Shown: positions 58,850-64,000 of the stretch, one piece after another | Layout of the letters: each line of letters starts with the position of its first letter | Numbering within the stretch: the stretch's first letter is position 1 | Source: Sinohyriopsis cumingii | Lineage: Eukaryota; Mollusca; Bivalvia; Unionida; Unionidae | NCBI GenBank assembly: GCA_028554795.2 | Contig: CM068842.1 | Location: 54,077,608 to 54,141,607, forward strand | Length of the DNA stretch: 64,000 bases | Direction: 5' to 3' | The notes under the pieces: generated by a model | Told to the model about the DNA's origin: nothing | Seen by the model: the letters and a program-made list of their open reading frames with translations, nothing else | Databases searched by the model: none | Translations under genes and position numbers: made by a program

Positions 58850-59160
58850 TCAGTGACTCGATCCCACTAAAGGTAGATAGTGACAACCCGGAGAACATCG
58901 AACATGTTCCACGTAAGCCGAATCTTTCTGCTTCCACTGGTGTAGTGACACACCACAACTGAAGCGCTTGGTTTTATCCCCTTCTCCCAAGTGGAAAATC
59001 CGGCTCTGGCTAATTCTTCGGGGGTGGGTCCTCCTAAATATTCAGGCCATCTTCCTTGGAAGGTTTGGAATCGACTTTCAAAGTTGCAGTATTCAGGCAA
59101 ACGCAAAGGGAACGAATATTCGTCTTTCACTGGTTCATTTCGATGAGGGTAGGGTGACAT
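58850..59160 (-). pseudogene. BIR-domain (IAP-like) protein, frameshifted
   Basis: From ATG 59160 the frame gives 'RLPEYCNFESRFQTFQG' then Trp-Pro and 'PTPEELARAGFSTWEKG', the first half of a baculovirus IAP repeat. A 1-nt loss in a G-run (about 58977-58983) shifts frame. The next frame continues 'RFSCGVSLHQWKQKDSAYVE', then His-Val-Arg-Cys-Ser-Pro-Gly-Cys-His-Tyr-Leu, the zinc half of the domain. The first zinc Cys is Arg here; the second Cys, the His and the last Cys remain. IAPs bind caspases or signalling kinases and are carried by baculoviruses and other animal viruses. It sits between PolB and the Bcl-2-like gene. The family call is strong; function is lost as read. Confidence 0.8.
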
Positions 59161-59174
59161 CCGCAGGCGTTTGC

Positions 59175-59309
59175 TCAGTTTTGGCTTGGTGATAGCTGCA
59201 TGGTTTCAAGTGGAGGATAACATTGACCATGAAAACCAGTGAGGAGCCCAAGATGACGAGTGGCATCGCTTTTGGATCCGTCCGGTTTGACATGGACAGC
59301 ATCCCCTTC
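59175..59309 (-). other. Short open frame between PolB and BIR gene
   Basis: 44 codons starting 'MEGDAVHVKPDGSKSD'. No family recognised. It may be a broken upstream part of the BIR gene or a separate small gene. Confidence 0.25.
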
Positions 59310-59341
59310 CATGGTAGGTGTAGTGGTAATAGTAGTAGTAG

Positions 59342-62300
59342 TTACAGCAAAGTTCCCATTATCCTTTGATGCACTTGAGAATCACCAAACTTGAATAATA
59401 TCTGATGAAAAGGATTGAACTTTATCGCTTGGTCTTGGCAGTTACAATGAACTATCGGTCTTGGACGTTGTCCCTTTTTATATGCTGACCAATATCGACG
59501 TGACCGTACGTAAAGCGAAGTGGTTGGGAAGCCACGTTCGCTTCTGGTAGATAATTTCATACAATTTTTCCAAGGGTCAACTGACGATTTGGTGAGTGGG
59601 TAAACGTACAATCTTGTGCGGTTCGAAGGTGGTTACTTTAAAGTTTCCATCCTGACAAGTCTGCAAGGCTTCTGTCAATAGGCCAATGTTCACCACTCGA
59701 CTGTTGCGATAATTGAGAGTCAATCCTTTCACTTTAAACTCCGTATGCTCTTCTCCTTGTTTGTCCCGGTATTCGTAGCCGTAATTTTTAGGACCGCCAC
59801 TAGCAAAACTTAGAATTTTGTCGCCGGGGTTTTCTTCTTTCCAGGCTCCTAAACGGTCTCCTTCGATGTCAGGGTGACGTTGACTCAGGCTGTCAGTGTA
59901 GATGCAACTGTTCGTGTCAAAGTACAGGACACGATCTCCTAACAGTTATAAAGCTTCGTACAATTTTAAGCGAGCATGGGCTGTCACGTAAGCCGCAATG
60001 ATGACATTTCCAAATTCGACGGCCTATACAAAGTCCAGTTCTTCTTCGTAATTGACTAAGATCAAGTTCTCACGAAGGACGTCCACGTGTTTCATGTATT
60101 TGGTTTTGTCGTGAGTCATCTGGAAGTAGCGACAAGGTTCTGTCAAACACTCAGTCTTGGGGAAACACAGTTGCTGTGCCATTTTACCCCATAAGCAATT
60201 TAATATCACTTTGGCAAACGATCACCTGCCTTCGTTTTCCTCAATGTGGTCTAAAGAGATGCCTTCCTGCTCCCAGTATTTCTCTTTGAATTTCTTTTGG
60301 TTCTCGCAAGTGTGGCCCCAGGAAGGATAGCCGCTGGCTTCTTGTTTCAGTTTCAGAAAGACAGCGACGTAGACTGCGAAAATGCCTCTCTGAATCTCGT
60401 CGTCCTTGTGGTACTGTTCTGTTTTGGGAAAGTGGTAAATTTAGTACACTTCTAACAGCTGGTCTCCCATGTCCAGAGCTTTGAACAATTCTACGCTGAC
60501 CCACTTTCCCGTCAAGGCGCGTTCTTCCTGGATTTGCTGAAAAGGTTGGTCTTGGTTGCACGTTTTAGCACAAATACGGCACAAGGGAAACATCAGTTTT
60601 CCTTGGCAATGGTGAGGTAAAACTTGATGGCACAAGTCCGTGGGAGGCAAGACTTTACATTTAATCAATCCTTCGTATTGGCGAATGTTGTCCAGTTGAA
60701 TTTGTTCCGTCAACAATTGCAGGTGCCCTGCAGGAAAGCGACAATATTTGCACACGTAAAGATACAACAAACACACGTCCAAGTCTTTGATTTCTTCTCC
60801 TTTCCCCTCGTCAGCGTGGTACAACAAACAGGTGGCATTCGTCCGTCCTCCGTACAAACTTTCTCGCTGGTTTAGTGGGTGCATCAATTGTAACGTTCCA
60901 CGATGCGTTTAAACTCGGGATCCGTTTTCAAACGGTGATCGTATTCGTGTTCCCACATTTCCACCATTTGATATCATTGTTGTTCTAACTTCAAGCGCAG
61001 CTGGCAAGTGGCCTCGTACAAGTTTTCCATGGTCCGTTGTAAAAACTGATTTTTAGTGTCACGTTCAGGGTAGCAGATGGGACATCCGTGAAATAAGCAA
61101 CCGTTAAACTCGTACACGATCTTTGCGTTTTCTAAGTCCCAACCATCCACCGAATACGTACCTATGGTGTTCTCGCCTCCTTCGTTGCGGGCATGTTGGA
61201 CCCATATGTCTTCCTTGTCGCACATATAATGTATCCAGCGTAGGGCTTTGACCGAGTATTGACGTTTGACAAAGTTGTTCGTTTGAGAACAGATGACAGC
61301 CAGGGTGTTTTCAGGGATGAATCGTTCACGGTATACTAATCAACACGCTTTGGCGATGGTGGAGGCATTTTTCAAAGGATCGATCCCTCCGTGTGCTATG
61401 AATAATTCTCGAAATATTCCACAGCAACGCCGTAAAATGTCCACGGCAGAACGACAATACTTTAACATTTCTTCCTGAAAGTCGAAGGGGTCCGAAGCGT
61501 GAGCCTGGTACCAAGCGTATAAAACTTCTCGCTGTTCGGCACGCATGTTGTCTGGGTCGTAGTCGTGAGCCTCAGGCCAATGGGGTAGAATAGCATGATG
61601 ATTGTCCTCGGTATTTTTGTCATTCCAAGCGTTTTAGGCATCCGACTCAAAAGCATGGCCAAGTAGCTCATCGAATCTTTAAACTGTACTTGTCCCGCTT
61701 GCAAGGAAATGATTTTGGCTCCGTTGAAAGTTACTTTAGGACGTTCGGTGCTTTGTTCCGTATAGTATCTCAAAAGAAACTGTCCTTTTTATCCCAAGAA
61801 ATTGTGAGTCTTTACCGTGGCAATGACATTCTCCGTAACGTTCAATGTGCTCTTGGTTCCACGTCTAAGATCCATTGGGGGAAATCGGCAAGCGTGTTCG
61901 ATACACGAAAGATTTTTTTCCCTTCCTCCAGGAATCTTGCTGCAGTTAAAGCAATGACTAAAGATAGGTTCTTGGATGCACTTCTCGCATGCTCGATTAG
62001 ATTTGCAGAAATTAGGATTGTGAATGCCGGTCTCTTGAATGCATATTAAATCGAAAAAGATGAAATTTACTTTCTTCCGGTCATCTTACTTCTCCTCCTG
62101 TTTGGAATGGTTTTTCTGAATGTAGCATTCGTGTTCCAACTCCTCGATGTGGTGACAAATGTGACAACGTTTCTTTCCTCGACAAACATGTGCCTTGGAA
62201 TTATTGTTACGTATGCATTGTTCACAAGTAGGGCACAATCTCAGCAGTTGAAAAGCACTTTTGTGCTGTGAACCTTGCGTCTTCAGATGTTGTTGGTAAC

Positions 62301-62652
62301 AAGCAGGGCTGAAAAAAGTGCGCTGACAAGCAGGGCAATAGACTCGTTGAGTGGCCAAACATCCTGAGCATTTCGATCCACAATGCTTGTGTTGCTTTCA
62401 GTTGTTATAGCCATAGTCACATTTGTCACAATAATAACTGTATCCCAGGAATGCAGTGATACTGGTGATGGCATCGAAATGTTCATCGTGATGACAGATG
62501 TGAACGTATTTTCCGTCTTTAAAATCTTTGCCTCGAAACAACGAAGGTTCGCGTACTTCTTGAGGGTACACTTTCAATGTGTAGCGTGTAACCAAGACGT
62601 CTTGCAATTTTTGCATTTCAGGAATGCCACAGGGTGTGTCTTTGGATAGTCC
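59342..62652 (-). pseudogene. Protein-primed family B DNA polymerase of Polinton, degraded
   Basis: Pieces in polymerase order: an amino-terminal zinc-cluster region (62490-62086) with 'YCDKCDYGYNN', 'YCPACQRTFFSPACYQQH' and 'CHICHHIEELEHECYI'; 'YEFNGCLFHGCPICYP' near 61100, a hallmark of Polinton PolB; 'LIKCKVLPPTDL' and 'LPHHCQGKLMFPLCRICAK' at 60700-60560; and a motif-C segment Tyr-Phe-Asp-Thr-Asn-Ser near 59920. The motif A region is degenerate and the second motif-C aspartate is Asn. More than eight frame breaks occur, and the 5' end runs into the assembly gap at 62653. The enzyme would have replicated the element from a protein primer. Residues 59611-59342 are the weakest part. Confidence 0.85.
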
Positions 62653-62752
62653 NNNNNNNNNNNNNNNNNNNNNNNNNNNNNNNNNNNNNNNNNNNNNNNN
62701 NNNNNNNNNNNNNNNNNNNNNNNNNNNNNNNNNNNNNNNNNNNNNNNNNNNN
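62653..62752. other. Assembly gap, 100 N
   Basis: A run of exactly 100 N, probably a placeholder of unknown true length. Linkage between the two sides is by scaffolding only. Confidence 0.99.
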
Positions 62753-64000
62753 TAATTGGTAGTTGTTACGAACAAGAGCTGCAGAGGAAAGATCAAGATC
62801 TATTGGTTAGTGAAAATGTTATTAAGCGGCGTGGCAAGTCAAATTGCACGGTTACAGCGACAAATTTAACATGTGGGTACCGACCAGCAGTAAAAAAAAT
62901 CAAAGAACTTTACAAAATAATATTTTTCTAAATTTGTTCGCTCAAGACTAACTTGCATGTTACCGGCCTGCACAAAGATATCAAATACGATTTTCTGTCA
63001 TCTGTGATAGTTCCACTGCTGCACAATCCATTAAGGATCTTGACAAACACAAAATCAAATTTTATACCTTTTTGCCGACTTAACGTTATCGACTTGATGA
63101 TTAAGAACGGTTGTATCAATTACCAAAACAATTGATTTTCGGCAAATGTAAAAATAAATTTTGATATTATTTTTGGCGATGTGATATACAGCACGATATC
63201 GGTTACTGGTATGCTGTAGTTTGTTTTATCAATAACCGTGTTGATAGCGTTGTAATAAAATTACCAACTGAAATTTATCGGCAATGTTATCATAACATGG
63301 TTATTGTTGTCAGAGAAAATTAAATTATCGACCTTGTCAACGACGGAAACTTCGACATTTTCAACTGTGCAATTTGTTTTGTCATGGTCAGGTGTATTGT
63401 AAACATGCGCGAATCGTTCAATTAGGTTGACATTACGATTTACTTTTGTCTAATTTACTTAAATCATAAAGGACGAAACAAAATTGAGCTTGACGTTTAA
63501 TGGAAGATGATTTTGATGGCGTTGACGTTATTTGATCGCCAGGCGGTAATAACAAAATTCTTGCTAGAACACAATTTTATAATTGCATTAAAATATACGA
63601 AAAATGACGTTATGAATTACGCTCATTCATGCTTAAGCAAAAGACAATTATCACATAATTTTCGGTACGTATTAATTTTCATATTTAAAATCATTTTGTC
63701 AAAAGTTGTAGTTGATGTTGCGGAATTTAGTATATCATCTGCAACAAAATTAACCGACATAGGACAATCATTAAAATATTTTGATGCGGCATATATTGAT
63801 AGAAATTTTTATTTCATTTCCTGTTCCAAGATTTGTTGTCACAATAGGTTTGGCAAAACATCTAAAATTAATTCCACCACCGTCTTGTATTTTTCTTTTA
63901 TGTGACAAGTTCAAGAGTCTCCAAACCATTGTCACCCTTAACTCTGTTGTGGTGATCAGTGGCCATCCCTGGTGGAATTGGTCCGTAAAATATCTCAAAC
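62753..64000. other. Unassigned DNA right of the gap
   Basis: AT-rich, with a 132-codon plus-strand frame (63507-63905) and several short frames, none recognised. No Polinton integrase or terminal repeat seen. Frequent ttatcg and aattacc words suggest old repeats. Confidence 0.35.

Noticed and set aside
63507-63998. Polinton integrase right of the gap
   Set aside because: Neither strand shows the HHCC or DDE blocks of a retroviral-type integrase; the open frames have no recognisable motif.

Overview
The window looks like a piece of a large, AT-rich, repeat-laden animal genome, most likely a mollusc. The evidence is a spliced eukaryotic gene, several tRNA-derived SINE families, non-LTR retrotransposon debris, a hAT-type MITE, long microsatellites, and the short words gggagataactc and gggatataactc, which I associate with molluscan repeats. 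The species cannot be fixed from sequence alone.

Three blocks matter. (1) Positions 1-11.97 kb hold a decayed endogenous virus of the Polinton/adintovirus type. Read leftward on the minus strand it has a coiled-coil virion protein, a small basic core-like protein, a double-jelly-roll major capsid gene (MCP), a pX-like/protease fusion, a phage-tail-fibre-like gene, a two-helix membrane protein and a penton-like gene, followed by AT-rich tandem repeats. An intact HNH endonuclease lies on the plus strand at the left edge. The MCP gene is split by a 2.34 kb DNA transposon that has diverged terminal inverted repeats, a TATA promoter and an uninterrupted 562-residue transposase-like ORF. (2) Positions 12-51.9 kb are host DNA. 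The clear host gene is a complete five-exon microsomal glutathione S-transferase 3 (MGST3, MAPEG family) on the minus strand, 35548 to 25318, with one GC-AG intron. Its introns and flanks carry SINEs, an RTE-like LINE, a Tx1/L1-like LINE remnant, several minisatellites (66, 52, about 40 and about 140 bp units) and microsatellites. A THAP-like first exon lies at 47.1 kb. (3) Positions 51.96-62.65 kb hold a second, different, heavily mutated element of the classical Polinton/Maverick type, all on the minus strand: PolB, a BIR-domain (IAP-like) gene, a short LP-x-EL family, a probable Bcl-2-like gene with an NWGR BH1 motif, an ATPase amino-terminal fragment, MCP, a small Cys/His protein, an adenain-like protease and three unrecognised genes. 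A 100-base assembly gap cuts off its right end.

The most interesting points are in block 3. Two of its genes end 24 and 32 nt before 16-nt hairpins that match histone mRNA 3' stem-loops, and each hairpin is followed by nearly the same purine-rich box resembling the U7 snRNA target. This suggests histone-type, poly(A)-independent 3' processing of viral transcripts, alongside neighbours that carry AATAAA signals. The same element appears to carry two anti-apoptotic families (BIR and Bcl-2-like) side by side between polymerase and ATPase. The nested transposon in block 1 is a second good candidate for an undescribed family.

Frameshifts and stops are reported as read. They could be real decay or partly assembly error, especially near the gap.
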